Of a stretch of DNA of 64,000 nucleotides, positions 25,801-40,800 are shown piece after piece. Below the pieces are notes generated by a model. The model saw only the letters and a list, made by a program, of their open reading frames with translations, was not told the origin of the DNA and searched no databases. Numbering within the stretch: position 1 is the stretch's first letter; each line of letters starts with the position of its first letter. Position numbers and translations under genes: made by a program. Origin of the DNA: Kiritimatiellota bacterium B12222 (GTDB lineage Bacteria > Verrucomicrobiota > Kiritimatiellia > SS1-B-03-39 > UBA6053); NCBI GenBank assembly GCA_029719485.1, contig CP120722.1:434001-498000 (forward strand), read 5' to 3'.

Positions 25801-28800
25801 CCAAAATCATTTACGCCATCATTATTTAAATCACCCAGGGCTACAAAGAGACCACCACGATCTTCGCTGAGCACTTGCCACGTACCGCCATGGTAACTGT
25901 ACAGACTATTTGAGTCGGTACCACTGATGCCAAACTCTCCGTATCCATCTCCGGTGATATCCCCTAACGCTACCAGACGGGCATCATTCGATACGCCAAC
26001 TGCAGAAATTTGCGTGCCATTCAACGCATTGCTATGCGGTGTATCGCCTGGCTCTACCCGATCCGGATTGGAAATTTGTTTAAGGTCGTAGATCACAATT
26101 TGGGTAGTCGTCGCAACCACCACGGCACCCCGGGGCATATTCGCGCTCACAGCACCCACACCTGCGGCAGAGACAATGTCCCCTCCGGGAGTCAGACCTG
26201 TATAATCATTCGTACTGATAAACGCATCCACACGGATATTGTCGATGTACCAGCCTTCAAAACCGTTTTCTTCACCATCAATGGAATCAAAGGTAAAGCG
26301 AACCTGAATCTCTTGACCACCGAAATCATCACTGGACAATTCAATACCGACCCGTTGTGATTCTGTCGTGGTAGGATCTTGGAGGGTCACCAATCCGTTT
26401 CCACCGGCATTACTTGCCAAGGTTTCCCAAACAATGGTTCCCGTTCCATCGTCCACGCCGACTTCAACCGTCGCAATATCAAACTCTGAAGGTAACCCTT
26501 CTGTTTGGAGGAATGAATCAAAGCTAAGGAGTCCACCACCGGCAAGCACACTAAATCCTTTCAACAAGGCATAACCGGCAACCCGGTCACTACCGGAAGC
26601 ATAACTGTAGCTGCTGCCAACCTTTTTGCCAAAGTACAGAACCTGTCCGTCACCACGTAACTGATTCGTCTGTGGAATATCACTGGTGACGTTCCATAAG
26701 TTGGTTGCACCCGGTGCATCGTCCAGCTCACCGAAGCTCATGGTCACCGTCGAATCCGTAGTCGTTTGGAAGATCACCTCTTCGCTAAGGATATCTCCGC
26801 CACCGTCAACATAACTTTCCAAGGTTTGGAAGCCTTCAACTTTCAGATTATCAATCGTCCAGCCATTGTAAGCATTGGCCCAACTGTCACCACTATCAAA
26901 GCTGAAGCGAATCTCCATGCCACCTGAATAGTCCACACCATCCAGTTGAATCACAACCTGTTGAATACTTGGATTGAAGCGACTGTCCTGAAGGGTAATT
27001 AAGTCTTGTCCGCCAGCATTCGATGCCACAGTGACCCATGTACCACCCGCAACGCGTACTTGCAGTTCAGCTTTGTCATATACCCAAGGATACTGTTCGG
27101 TCGAAAGATATGAATCAAAACTAATTAAGGTACCCGTACTGCCACCCACAAGTCCGGTTAAGGTAGCCGAACCATATACACGAGAACCCGTATCATAGGT
27201 GCCTGATCCTGTATTCGCAAAGAAGAGAGCATTACCATCTCCACGTGCAGTGTCCACAGTCCCGACTTTCCAAAGATTCGTACTGCCCTGAGCCGGAGTA
27301 CCGTAATCAATGGTATATGTAGCTGCATCGGTGAAATCTTGGGTAGTCGTCGATGAAACAATCACCCCGCCTTCTACGGTAAACAGAGAAGATCCACCCG
27401 TATTCCACGTACCATCTGGATTACTGAAATCAGATCCGTTGAAGATGACTAATTTCGTACCATCCCAGACAATAAGTTGATCGCCTTGATCTACTGCCGG
27501 ATCGGCAGGTAAGTCTTGTGCTGGATTCTGAGAGCTCTGTGCACCAAAATTTGTCGTGGAGGTACCGGTGATGACGACATTCGCGGCCGCAAACACATCC
27601 CGCTCTACCGCAGTATCCGCCTCGCCACCAATAATGTAGACTGCAGGATTTGGACCGGTAACCAATACCCCAATATCAGATATACCATCGTTGTTATAAT
27701 CTGCAGGTTGCAGGAAGAACGACTGAGATCCATCTGCAGCCACAGTCAACAATGGAGCAGGAAGCGTGAGGAAACGACGGCTGCTGTTCACACCCAATCC
27801 CAAGTTCGCAAAGTCTTGCACACCAGAGAGAATCATCACGGTCGATGTTCCTGTGGTCAAATTGTCATTCACGGCGGCTACATATTCGCCAATACCGTCT
27901 CCATCTATATCACCCAGGGAGATGGATACCGGACGGAAGGAGGCCAAGACCGCATCATCATCTGTACCCACCACAATGAGAATGGCATCTGCATCAGATG
28001 GATCCACCTGAATGCTGCCACCCAAGCTATCCACAAATGTTATTTTGTACTGCCCCATTTCAGGAGCACGTAAGAGATTGGTTTGACCATTGCGGAACCC
28101 TAGTTCCGAGGCCGCATCCCCAACATCATACGTCATGCTGAAGGTGAAGTCATAAGCCGCGGTCAATCCAATACGTAGTCCCAGCGCAGTTTCAATCTGT
28201 TCAACGATCAGAAGCTTAGCCAATTCCGTTGGCAACGCATTTCTTAAATCGACGATCAAATCGGCAATGCCCGTATTGCTAGCAGTTGACGCTGCCGTTA
28301 CCGTTACAGAGATAGGCGTCGCACCATTAATGGAAATATCCAGGGTTGCATCGTCAGTCAAACGTCCGTCTTCTACAATGTCGTTTTCGGCGGTGACCGT
28401 AAAGGAAGCCACGTTAACCACCTTGAGAATGTAATACTCAGGTACTCCGGCATATTGCTCAGCAGGTACCGCTTCAATCACCGAACTTGGATCAAGATCA
28501 CGAGCGGCATAAAGATAGAGGTTACTGTCTGCAAATCCACTGTAGAGACTCTGCATAGCAGGATCATCAAAAGTGATTTCGAGCATATCCAAAAGTAACA
28601 ATGCGGAAATGGATCCGGAGAACTGTTTCAAAGAGTCTGGTGTACGAATGAGATAGAAGTCAGCACGGTCACCTTCATGGAAGGTCAAGCCATCAATGAT
28701 CATTCCGGGAGTGATGTCGGGTAACAAGGCTGCAAATTCTGCGGTATTGTTATGACCGGTCACACCGCTTTTCTTCACGAGTTCATAAATATCGAATGGT

Positions 28801-31800
28801 GTACTGGTGTTACCAGCCAACAGATCATTACCGCTTCCACCGTCAAGTACGTCATCACCCGGTCCACCGGAAAGATAATCATATCCGGCACCACCATAAA
28901 TCTCATCATCAAAGGCACCACCAAAGAGCAAGTCATTGCCGTCTCCACCGATGATGGTGAGGTTGACTAGGTTTCCACCCCCCTGTTGACCCGCACCGGC
29001 TTTTACGCCCCACTCATCAATTTGGTTGAGGAACGTAAATTCTGGATCAGCGTGGAACACATCATCGCCACGTTGCAGATCAATCACAAAGTCTTCGATG
29101 CCGAAGGCCATGAAGAAGTAATAGTACTGGTCAAAGATCAGACGTTCGTCATCTTTACCTTGGGTCTCTTCAAATCCTAGAAGGGTCGCCTCTTTGATCG
29201 TCAGGTCATCAGCCAATGATATTTCGGTATTGAGGAAAACAAAGCGTCCATCACGTACACCCACCGTAACGAGATCGGTGATATCCACCGTGTCTGTGGC
29301 CACACCATTTACGATAAGTTTGGCATTACGGAAGGCATTCTGAATGTCTTCAGCCAGATCCCGTGCTCCGTTATTAACTTCAGCAGAAACCAATACAGTG
29401 CCAAATCCAAGTGCTTCCAAATCACCATCCATGGTGATGGTCGTGGTACTCAGAATGCTGGCAGCTTGTAACATGAGTTTACCCGCATTATTCACAAATT
29501 CGACTTTGCCGCTAATGATCGTGGAACGAATGGCCTCATTAAGCGTAATGACCAGCTCTGCCATATCGGCAGGAGCAGTCAGACCAAAGGCCACATCAAC
29601 AACCGTGGTGTCACCAGGGCCAAAGGAAATTTCCAATGTATGATCACCCGTTAAGTCATTGAAGGTGGGGGCATCGGTCGCAATGATCTCACCACGGGTT
29701 TCACTTACCGGAACCGTTACTCTGTAACTGTCATCACCAATTTGGATGACAAAGGATAATTCAGTATCAAGGCGACCATCTACAGGACCACTACCGATCG
29801 CGGTCACCACTGCGCCAGGAATGGTGGACATCATGAATTCTTGATTTGCGGTATCCCAAACCATGGCCGTGAATTCCCAACGACCTAATAAGGGATTGTA
29901 ACGCATTGCGGCAAAGTCAGGAACTTCGCGTCCGAGGCTGTCTAAATCGCCACCTAAGAAGAGTACGCGATCCTGCCCTTCTCCACCCTGCATAATGTCA
30001 TTAAAGGTCGGAATGTAGGTCGCTTCAGAGTTGTTCAGTTTAGGCAAGGCATCAGGCATAATCTGGAAAGTATCATTACCTGTACCACCGAAGAGCAAGT
30101 CAGGAGCACCTTCGTCATAACCACCTGAAATCACATTGCTGCCGGCAATACCGAAGATCCAGTCTTCACCGGAACCACCCTGCAGACGGTCATCACCAAA
30201 TCCACCCAGGATCACGTCACGACGCACTTGATCAGGACGGGTCGCCATATCCATAGTCAAATCTTCACTAGCGCCGATTTCAAAACTCAGGCTATAAATT
30301 GTAGGTACTTCATTAGGTGAAGTCACACGAAGCAAGTAGGCTTTACCGGCAACCAATCCATCAAGACTAATAGAAGATTCTGATTTTCCGGAAAGATCGC
30401 GTTGTACATATCCCGTTTCACCGATGGAGGTGAAGATTTCGTATGCGACGGGAATTGCATCAACGGACGTTACCTGAATGGTGTAATCCCCTGCAACCAA
30501 CCCATCGAGGAGGAAGTGGACATAAGCTTTGCTATTACTGGTTTCACCCGCAAATACCCGATCCGAACCATCTGCATTCAAGATGCTGTTGCCATCGGCA
30601 TCAAAGAGTTCAAATCGAATGGCCCGGTCTTCACTACTTAAAATACTGATCCGGTCTTGGACGGTACCATCTTCAGCCAAGTTGAAACGGAACCAATCCA
30701 CATCATCACCCGTATCCAAGGTCAACCCAAAGACTTTATTATAGCTATCGATCTGAGCGAGTGTGAACGCGGTATCAACGGTTTCGTTCCCACCTTCAAG
30801 ATCAGGACTATCAGGTGTGATACCTTGTGCACTTTGGTTTTCATTGAAAGGCGTATCACCACCAGCTTCAAAGATCGCCAAACGTAATCCATCTAGGGGT
30901 GAGGCACTGCTCAAGCGAATGACATCCGCGGCAGTGGGATCACTCGCTAAAGTGAAGCTGTACCAGTCTTCATCGGTTGCATTATCAATGGTCAATCCCG
31001 TGAGGACCAAGTTACTGGTAATCAGTAAGCTGGACAGGGCAATTTGGTTATTGAGAATGTGTAATTCCGTGCGCGCAGTATTGGTTTCAGAAACTTGAGT
31101 AACAATCGACGCACGAGATCCACCATCCAATGTAATCAGACGTAAACGGCCATTGAGAACTTCAGCCCGTAATTGATTCGATAATTCGAGGGAAACCAAA
31201 GCGGCTTGTACATCAGCGGCTAAATCTGCGGCACTCAGGTTATCAGAAGTAGATTCAGCGGTAATGGTTACCGTGCGCAATTCAGATCCGTTGACACTTA
31301 CATCAAAAGTCGCATCTCCACTGAGTTGACCATCTGTGGGTAATACCCCTTCTACGAAGTAAACGGTGGTTGCAGGTACTTCACCTTCCACAAACGTTTC
31401 CGTAATTTGAGAAGAGAAGCCCAATGCAGAAGCCAAGGTGCTGGCTTCCATGGCCAAGCTCAAGACATTCGACGCGGTCACCGGTACCAGTCGAACAATG
31501 TCACCAAGCATCCCAAAGGATAATAAGGTCGATAAGTCGAAGGCATCTCCACTATCCACTTCGGTCGCAGCAGCCAAGGCCGTATTAAGATCAGCCATTA
31601 AGCTCGTGGTCGAGGTTCCTGTTTTGGTGAGACTCACATTATAGAGCGTTCCATTTACAGCCAAGACCAAGTTGCCATCATTGGGTACCGCACTTGGTAG
31701 TACATTATCAGCGCTAAGAATAGCTGCCGTATCTTGTCCAATCAACGCCGCCTGACCAATAAAGGCTCCATTCACATAACCCAGCTCCGTCAAGGCCGTG

Positions 31801-34800
31801 GCACTTCCTTCACCTTCGTAAATTTCCAAGGCAAACACGTCAGAGCCTGTCGTAGGTCCAATAGCAATCTTACCACCCAACATCACCGCAACCAGACGAC
31901 CACTAAGACCGGCCGCACCCAGTGCTTGATTGATGTCATCCAATAAATTCGTTTCTTCGATATTATTTCCGGTACCGGACAAGGTAACGGTCACGGCATC
32001 CAGTCCATTGACTCTGAGTTCAATCGTAGGTGCATTTCCATCCGTGCCATTGGTCAACCGTGAGTTGAGTGCAGAAGGATTGTTTTCAGCAACCAACCAA
32101 GCACGACCTAAGGAGTAACCGGTTTCTGGACTGTCATTGCGTCCGCCCTGTTCAGTGATATCAGGTAAAATGGAGTTACCGGACATGGTGTTTACAATAT
32201 CATTACCCGCACCGGCATCCGTCCAAATGGAGACCTGTACCGTGGGGCCAATGTTGATAATGTCATCACCACGCAGGGCATCAATGATGATGGCCAGGAA
32301 GTCATCTTCAGGAGGTAAGGTTCCCAAAGGCAGATCGTTGTAGATCAGATTTCCATCAGCATCTGTCGCACTGAAATCAAGTTTGACTTGGGCATCGAAG
32401 GTGTAGTTGCCATTGTTGTTGGTCAAACGCGTAATCAAATGGCTGCCACCCAGAAGACCAGGTTCCGTCACATAATCCACTGAAATAACATCGTCGGCAT
32501 TGGTGGCACGATAATACCAAACTTTGTCCGTTTCTTTGGCATAGTCTTTCCATTCGTCTCCAGCCAATCCACCATCCGCAGATTCCATGGTGGTACCATC
32601 CGCACGCCACAGGGTATCATCTCCGCCATTTCCGTAGAGGAAGTCGAGGCCGGTTCCGCCATAGAGATTGTCATCATAAATACCACCCAACACCCGGTTT
32701 AATCCGGTGTCTTCTAGTTCATAACGTCCACCACCATCATTATCGCGTAACTCACCTGAATCCGGATCGATATAAATACCGAATTGAGAAACAAAAGTAA
32801 TGGAATTGGTCAACGCAGTCAGCGTCAGTTTTCCACCGACTTGACCAAATTGCAGGTACTGTTCTAAGCGAACGGCTTTGCCTTGAGAATCTTCAGCCGT
32901 CACCAACACGTCATTCAGGTCAGCGACCCAATCTTCGATCGTGCTGTTGTCCAAGGTTGCAGATTTCAACAAGGTGAAGGTATACTCTTGGCCACCATTG
33001 AATCGAATCTTGAATAAAGCTCTATCCTCAGTACCCCAACTGGCAGGATCGGTATCCACGGCCGTGGCGGCACCAATGGTACCCCGTCCAATCATATTAT
33101 CTGCGAACTTCAGAATGTCTTGAGCAGGATCTCCAGAATTTGCATCCAATTCAATCAAGGTTCCCAAGGTTTCCAGTACAATCCGGTTACCTTCACGAAC
33201 CGCTTTCACCACCAAGCCCAGATTCGCATGGCTGCCATCAGGCAAGGTCGCTTTTGCAATCGCTTCGTTGATATCAATCACCAACATATCAATATTCAGA
33301 TTGTCCCGGGTGCTGGTGTAAGGAATGACCACATCTACGGGTTGACCTTCATCACCGATGATCACCGTGAAATAAGTATCCTTGCTCAAATTACCGGTCA
33401 CAGGTGCATCACCCGTTCCCACAATCCGAAGTACATCCGTACGATCCACAATTTGAATACTGTTAATACGACTCACCAATTGAATCTTACCGGCGCTGAC
33501 TTTGAATTCTAAGAAGGTATCCAAATGTAAGAGCAGACCATCCGTATCTACCTGTTCACTCAAGGCATAATTCAATTCATCTTTGAAATCTGAAACCGAA
33601 TCAATCTGGCTCCAATCTAATCCAGAAAGGATTAAGTCGTAGCTTTTGCCATTAAATCCGACGGTGACTGTAATCACACTAGAGAAGGTGTCCGCAGGCA
33701 GAACCACCGCATTATCCGCAGTAACTGTTCCGCGACCCGCCAGATCCGTACTAATGCCCGTGATTGCAGTATTGTCACTACTCAGGGTGACACTGGTTCC
33801 GGTCGTCGTAAAGGAGAGACGGTTTCCTTCTAATCCTGCAACCACCGCATGGGTCATATCCACCACGCGACCATCAGCAAATTTTCCTACAGACAAGGCT
33901 TCATTCACCAAACCAACCAACTCACCCCGACTGGTGAATGCAGCGGTGTCAGCAGCTTTGACCCAAATTTCAACCGGATCAGCATTTGCACCAATGAACA
34001 GAGCGAATCGTGCGTCATGACTTAGACGTCCATTTTCCGGTAAATCATCTTCACCCACTAAACGGAGAATGTCATTGCCCACAGTGTAATAAAGAACGTT
34101 TAACGGATCGCCAATGGGTAAATGTAATTCCGGATCCGTGGGGAACACGACTAAGGTTTCACCATCGACGAAATGCAGTTCTGCAATGGATGGATCATTG
34201 GGACCACCACGATTTGGATCATCCGACCAGGTGTAGAGGTAGTTGATCCCTTTACCACCCAGAATATCATCATTGCCCTGACCGCCATAAATGGTGTTTA
34301 CATCATCAGGTGAACCTTCAGCTGGGCCATCCGCCCATAAAATATCGTCTCCTGCATTACCATAAATGGTATCAGAACCGAATCCACCAAAGATTTGATC
34401 ACGACCATCAGAACCAAAGATTATATCATCTCCAGGACCACCGTCGAAGGTCGTAACCCAATCACGGCTGCGGGCAGTCAATCCGGAAACATCAAGTGCA
34501 TTGCGTCCGGCAACAAAACCGAGGATGTCGTCCCCACCCAATCCGCTCAGGCGAACCTGTTCAATCAAAGGCGTACCGGTGCTGTCTTTCCAGGTAAGTA
34601 GAATGACCCGTGGATCTACAATATCAAATGTACCGTTGTCATTTACCCACTGGGCGTAATCGACAACCATCTGGCCTACACCCAAGCGGCCGTCTTCAAA
34701 TCCAAATTCAACCAAGCCCATCGCACCCGCATCGGTGAAGGTATTCAGGCTCATTTCCATTCCTGATCCAAATCCGCGGGTGAGGAAGGCGATGGTCTCA

Positions 34801-37800
34801 CCACGTTCAACCACTTCAATTTTTCCATTAAGGATAAGGCTTTCACTGATCAGGCGGTTCAATTCGCTAACAATATTTTTCAGCGGAAGTCCCACAACAT
34901 TGATGGTCAATGTATCTTCAAAAGTCTGATCATAAACCGGATCATACAAGGTCAAAGTGAAGGTCTGCTTCAGGGAAGTCGTAAGACCGGAAAGTACCAC
35001 TTGTGGATTGGAACTGAGGATAGCGGTTTCTTCAGTAAAGAGAATACGGTCATTGAAGTCTGTACCTTCTACCAAGAGAATATCCGTCGCATTATCGTTC
35101 AGCACATCGTTACGGAATTCGTTTCCGTAGAAACCATCAACGGTTTCACCAAATACGGTGTAGTACGGTTTGCTATCGAGAAGGATAATATCGATGCCAG
35201 TACCACCGTACATGGTGTCCATGCCATTCGCACCTTCGAGCCAATCAGATCCGGACCCACCCCAGATTTCGTCATCGCCGCCGCCGCCCAACAGACGGTC
35301 ATCGCCAGTGCCACCAAACATCAGATCGCCACCACCCACTTCCATGGGTCCGAGTCCTTCACCACGTTCATTGAATCCGTAGGTAGGACCAATCAGTGCG
35401 TCACCATGTAAGTAATCATCCCCACTATCTCCGAACAGACGGTCTTTGCGGATATTGCCATACAATTGATCATTACCGGATCCACCCCGTAAGGTATCTC
35501 CACCGTAATTCGCTTGCGTAGCAACTTGAGTAGCGTCTGCAGTAGGAGCCCAGGCATAAAGTTTATCTGCTCCGGCTTCCCCGAGAACGGTTTGACCTAA
35601 CTGCGAACCAGGACCATCTGCATGATCAGAGAACTCGGGCTCATTGACACCTTTGTAGTGTGCATAAGCGAGGAACGGCGCATTGGCGGTATTGATGACC
35701 GCTTCCTGAATGTCCGCAGCATTGTTGATCCCTTTCTCCAGAGAGATGGTCATGGTTTTTAATGCCGTGTTGAAACTAACCATCACACCCAGACCATCAA
35801 TACCCCGGTCTTCCAAGGTAATACTCCAGCCTTCGTAATCAATGCTGGCCACCAAAGCCCGGAATTCGATGTCATTATTGGCACCGTCCAATACGAAGAC
35901 AGCAGCGGGGTATCCGATTTCAGGACCCGCCAACTTCGCAGCGGTAAGATCAGCCGTTAAGGAAGAACCGGTAAAGGTGACTACATCACTTGCTCCGCCA
36001 TCACCGAACAGATTATCGCTACCCGCACCACCATAAATTTGGTCACGGCCGGTGAAATATCCACGGAAGACAAAATATTCAAAGGGAGAGGCAGGTAAGC
36101 CTGTGTCGCCCACTTTTAAGACTGGTGTAATGGCATCGTAACTGCCCAAGAAGGGGAAGTCACCGTTGATGACGTCATCATTGTCGCCACCGAGGATCAC
36201 ATCATCTCCACCACCACCGGTGAGAATGTTGTTGCCAGCACCACCGTCAATATAATCATTGCCAGGTCCGCCATCCGCATCCGCATCGCGTCCACCACCA
36301 AAGATGATGTCATCGCCATAGCCACCACGCAGAATGTTATCGCCATCCAAGACGGATCCATCAATGCGCTGACCATTTAAGATCTTCGCTGTAATCAACG
36401 GAGGCTCGTATCCTGTGGGATTGTCCGCTTCAGCTGCCGCCCAGCCGGGAGGTAAGTCAAATTTGTCTTCGATGTTTTCGCCATCCAATACCCGGAAGTT
36501 GGACCAATGATACACTTCTTGGCCACCCCAGAGAAGGTCGCTGCCACCGTCACCCCAAAGATGATCATTATCGAAACCACCCACCATGAGGTCGTTACCA
36601 GGACCACCCATCAAAATATCGGCCTGATTACCACCGTACATGAGGTCATGTCCGCCAGAACCGGGGTAAGTCGAACGAATGGCTTCTACGATATACTGAC
36701 CGTTAATCGGTCGTACTTCACCATTGTCACCAATCAGAATATCGAGGCCATCGCCACCATCGAGAATATCGTTGCCGTATCCACCGAAGAGAATGTTATT
36801 GCCGTTGTTGCCTATCACCCAATTGATCACGTCATCGCCACCCCAGTTTTCGAAGTCAACGGGATTTTCTTCAATGGGCATACCTGCGGCCAAATCATCC
36901 GCAAACTGACCGGTGGTACCTAAGTAACCCACATAAGAACCATTTTCGAGTTCGAGTGACCAAGTACGGGTACTCAAGAATGTAATCACACCAGTCAAAC
37001 TGCGTTGGATGTATCCATTGTCACCAAACACAATTTCGTCAGTAGGTGGCGCAGTTTCCGTACTGCTATAAATGATATCTCCATTTACGCCGTATCCGCC
37101 GTCACGCGTCAAATAGCCATCGGCATCTACGGTCACTACCCGATTTTCAAGATAGTCAGGAGCCGCCTGATCGGAACCACCAGATCCGCCGAAGATAAAG
37201 TCATAGCCTTCATCACCAAAGATGGTATCTTCGCCACCAAATTGCGGATAGAGGGAGAACATATCCCCATCACGCGCACTTTCGCGATAGAAGACTGCGG
37301 CACCATTATCACCAAAGATGATGTCATCGCCTTTATCACCGTTGATCCAATCATCGCCGCCACCGCCGATGATCAAGTCATGGCCGATGTTACCCACAAT
37401 GGTGTCATTTCCTTCACCTTCTGGGAAGACGGAGTGTACCATGGACAGTTTGTTGTATTTATTGCGTTCGAAGAACACCATATCACCAGCGAGCACAGAA
37501 TTTCCTGCACCTGCGGTCACATAGTCATCTCCGGCACCACCAGAAATCAGGTTGGTTCCATTTCCACCATCAATCCAATCATTTCCGCCGTAGCTCGAAT
37601 CGGTAGAAACGGCGTTGGCAATGAGGATACGCTCAGCAGTCACCACGATGTCTTGAGACACATTGCGGTAAGAAGTAAAGTCAATGGTCGCCCAGTCACC
37701 GAAGATGAGGTCGCGACCATCATCAAAGGTACCACCCATGATGCGATCATCCCCACGTCCGCCGATGGTGATATCATTGCCTTGGTTTCCAAACAGATCG

Positions 37801-40800
37801 ATCTGATCATTACCACCGTAGGAAGAATCCTGAGAGTGAATGACCAAGTACTCATCATTTGCATCGCGTTCGATGGCAATACCGTCACCCACGTTCACAT
37901 CATCCCCACGTCCACCGCTGATGATATCGCCACTGCGACGAAGCAGCGCATCGCCCGAGCTGTCCGTGGTGATGGAAGGCAGATCCATGCCTGTCCATGC
38001 CAACACGTGAAGGGTTAAACGGTCACCAGTGATCGCAGAGACCTTATACAGACCGTCATTACCTGTACCCGTTTCGAAATCGAGATAGACCACGCGACCT
38101 AGTACCAAATCATGTCCTGGCGCAGAGAAGGTCAATACTCCGGCATCAATTTCATAAACACCACTGAGATCGCTCTGGCTGTAACTGTCAGGTCCACCTG
38201 TGCCACCAATGATCAAGTCATCTCCAGCAGAACCGATCAGCACATCTACGCCACCCCATGCAGGATCTGTGGTCCAAACATCGTTGGCTTGTGCGCTTCC
38301 ATCTGCACGAACCACAACCCCGTTGTCACCCATGAGCAAGTTATCGTTATTTTCCCATCCACCATGGATGATGTCATCACCGGTACCACCGATGAGAATA
38401 TCAGATCCGCGACTTGCGGATGGACGTAATCCCTCAGCCACATCGATGATATCGTTACTGCCCCATTCTGCGAACAGGGTGCTGATGCGTTCAATGGTCT
38501 GACCCGCATCACGTTGAACATAAGCACTGGTACCCACGACGAGATCATTACCGAGTCCACCGTTAAGAATGTTACCACGGTTTAATGTATTTGCTGCACT
38601 GTAGTGATGAACCGCACCACCGACGATGATGTCATTTCCAGTAGCGCCGTTGATGATGTCTTCATCACCCATGGAAGGATCAGTGGAGTAGACGTCGTCT
38701 TCTTCTGCACTGCCGTCTTTAAATACCGCAACTCCATTATCACCGAAGAGCACATCAACGCCCGTACCACCCGTAAGGGTATCCTGTTTAACGCCACCGA
38801 AAGCATAGTTGGTTCCATTACCTGTGGTAATGGTGTCATTGCCACCAAGCAAATCACTGACTTTGGTTTCCATACGCAGGAGAACCAATGAGCTGTCCCG
38901 TGTGAAACGTCCGTGATCACCGATGATATAATCGTTTCCAGATCCGCCTGTCAGGGTGTCGTTGCCTGCACCACCCAACATCCAGTTATCGCCATTGCCG
39001 CTTACAAGGGTATCATTGTCGCCAGCCGCATCGTAGAGACTCAGCACATCGTAGAACGCAACCGCATCATAAGTGAATCCGCGTCCAACAACCCCGTGGT
39101 CACCCAGCAGAACATCATTGCCATTTCCGGCCGTCAATGTGTCTTGGGCTTCTCCACCGAAGAGTACATTATTTCCTGCGGCAGCACTGAGGGTATCGTC
39201 TCCTCCATGACTGGTCGCTTCAGCAAATGTACCGGCAGCGTAAACTTCACCTGAAACCATTCCGATAATGGTACCGTCGGTGTACATCACGCGACCTTGG
39301 TCACCGAAGAGTACATCATGGCCTTCACCACTTGTCAGACTGTCACCGGCAGTACCCCCGATGAGCTGATCGTTACCGGAACCAGAGATCAAGGTATCTG
39401 TTCCACCCCAACTTGGATCGGTTGACGCAATCATCAGCAAGTTACCGGGATCCGCCAAACTTGTGCCGGTGGTTTCAATGCGACCGTGATCACCGATCAA
39501 GGCATTGTTTCCGTTTCCTGCATTCAAATTATCCGCATCCAAACCACCCACCAGGAAGTCATTCCCCGTTCCGGAGGTCAACGTATCCGCACTTCCGAAA
39601 GTTGGATCAATGGACATGTAGAGGCCAGGCATTACATCCGCACTGTCACCAAAGAGCACATTGTTGCCTTCGCCACCGTTGAGGATATCGCCTTTAAGAC
39701 CACCAATAAAGATTTCGTTACCACTTCCGCCAATGGCCGTATCCATTCCCGCATCCACATCATTCAATTTGCTGGTAGCACGAATGGCGAGCAAGCTACT
39801 GTCACGGGTGATGGTCCCGTTATCCATTAATACGGTACTGAATCCACTACCGCCATTCACGGTGTCATTTGCAGAACCTGCAATCACTTCGTTGCGACCA
39901 TCTCCTGTGGAGATAAGATCATCCCCACCAAAGGCTGTATCCGTACTATAGAGATTGTAACTCGCACCGGTCACGCCGATAAATCCATTGTCGCCGATGA
40001 TGCTATCATTTCCAGCAGCACCCGTGATGGTGTCATTCCCGAAGCCACCAATCACGCGATTGACGTTTGCACCGGTCGTGATGACATCATGGCCACCCTC
40101 TGAAGGATCTGTAGACTGAAGACTCACCACTACAGACCAAGATGATTTATTCACCCGGCCACTGTCACCGATAATGCTATCGACGCCAGTTCCACCATTG
40201 ATGATGTCATCACCATCTCCACCGAAGTGAACATCAAAATCAGTACCACCCGTCAGCGTATCAACACCACCCGTATCTGCATCCGTGGTCCATGCATCCC
40301 ATTCATCTCCTGAACCATCCCCCAGAACGGCAACCCCGTGGTCGCCAAAGAGCACATTACTGCCGGAGCTTGTTGTGAGGATATCGTTACCGACCCCACC
40401 AAAGAGCACATCATTTCCGCTGCCACTTGAAAGGGTGTCATTTCCACCATTTGAGGTATCAACCGTTTGTGCTTTCGCAACCGCACCGGCAACCAGTACT
40501 GCAGATCCATGATCACCAAAGATCACATCATCACCACTACCACCTGTTATCGTATCCTCACCGAATCCACCTAAGATCAGATTGCGGCCCGCAGTTCCAA
40601 GTATAGTATCTGCACCACCAAAATCACGGTTCGTCGTCGTAAAGTCCGTAACTGTTCCCATCGCTTGGTTGAAAGTCACAGTCGCGTTATCGCCAAACAG
40701 GGTATCATTTCCTGTTCCGCCCGTAATCATGTCATCGCCACCGCCACCCAAGAGGAGGTTATTTCCTGCAGCAACCGTTAAGGTGTCCATTCCTGAGGCG

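Larger units (their letters stand above)
21800..27945 (-). repeat. Ten FG-GAP (integrin-alpha-like) repeats, dispersed
   Basis: Calcium-binding cores such as LGDIDGDGIGEY, YNNDGISDIG, LGDITGDGYGEF, LGDLNNDGVNDF, LGDVDGDGHNDT, MGDLNADGLTDL, VGDVNGDGLDDL, VGDINNDGADDF, GGDFNGDGEYDL and MDINADGVDDL occur at intervals, each followed by strands like ILSG or IIFGG. In known proteins seven such blades form a beta-propeller. Here they are split into groups by MAM-like and P domains, so one or two discontinuous propellers are likely. Confidence 0.85.
31130..34960 (-). repeat. Series of flagellin-IN-like ~80-90-residue modules
   Basis: About eight copies share an opening LPxDGxLSxDAxF, a strand such as DVSVNGSELRTVTI, a helix such as LAADVQAALVSLEL or LVIDINEAIAKA, and a closing strand such as NGRLRLITL or GNRLSFTTTG. 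The strand-strand-helix-strand order with a DL..(D/I)N.A.. helix resembles the IN motif of flagellins and hook-associated proteins. Further copies lie near 29240-29760 and 28200-28380. The function here is probably structural. Boundaries are approximate and RTX patches interrupt the series. Confidence 0.6.

Noticed and set aside
37005-38018. 337-codon open frame on the plus strand within the RTX block
   Set aside because: Its monotonous His/Ile/Thr-rich sequence is the complement of the RTX repeats (GGxGxDxLx); it is a shadow.
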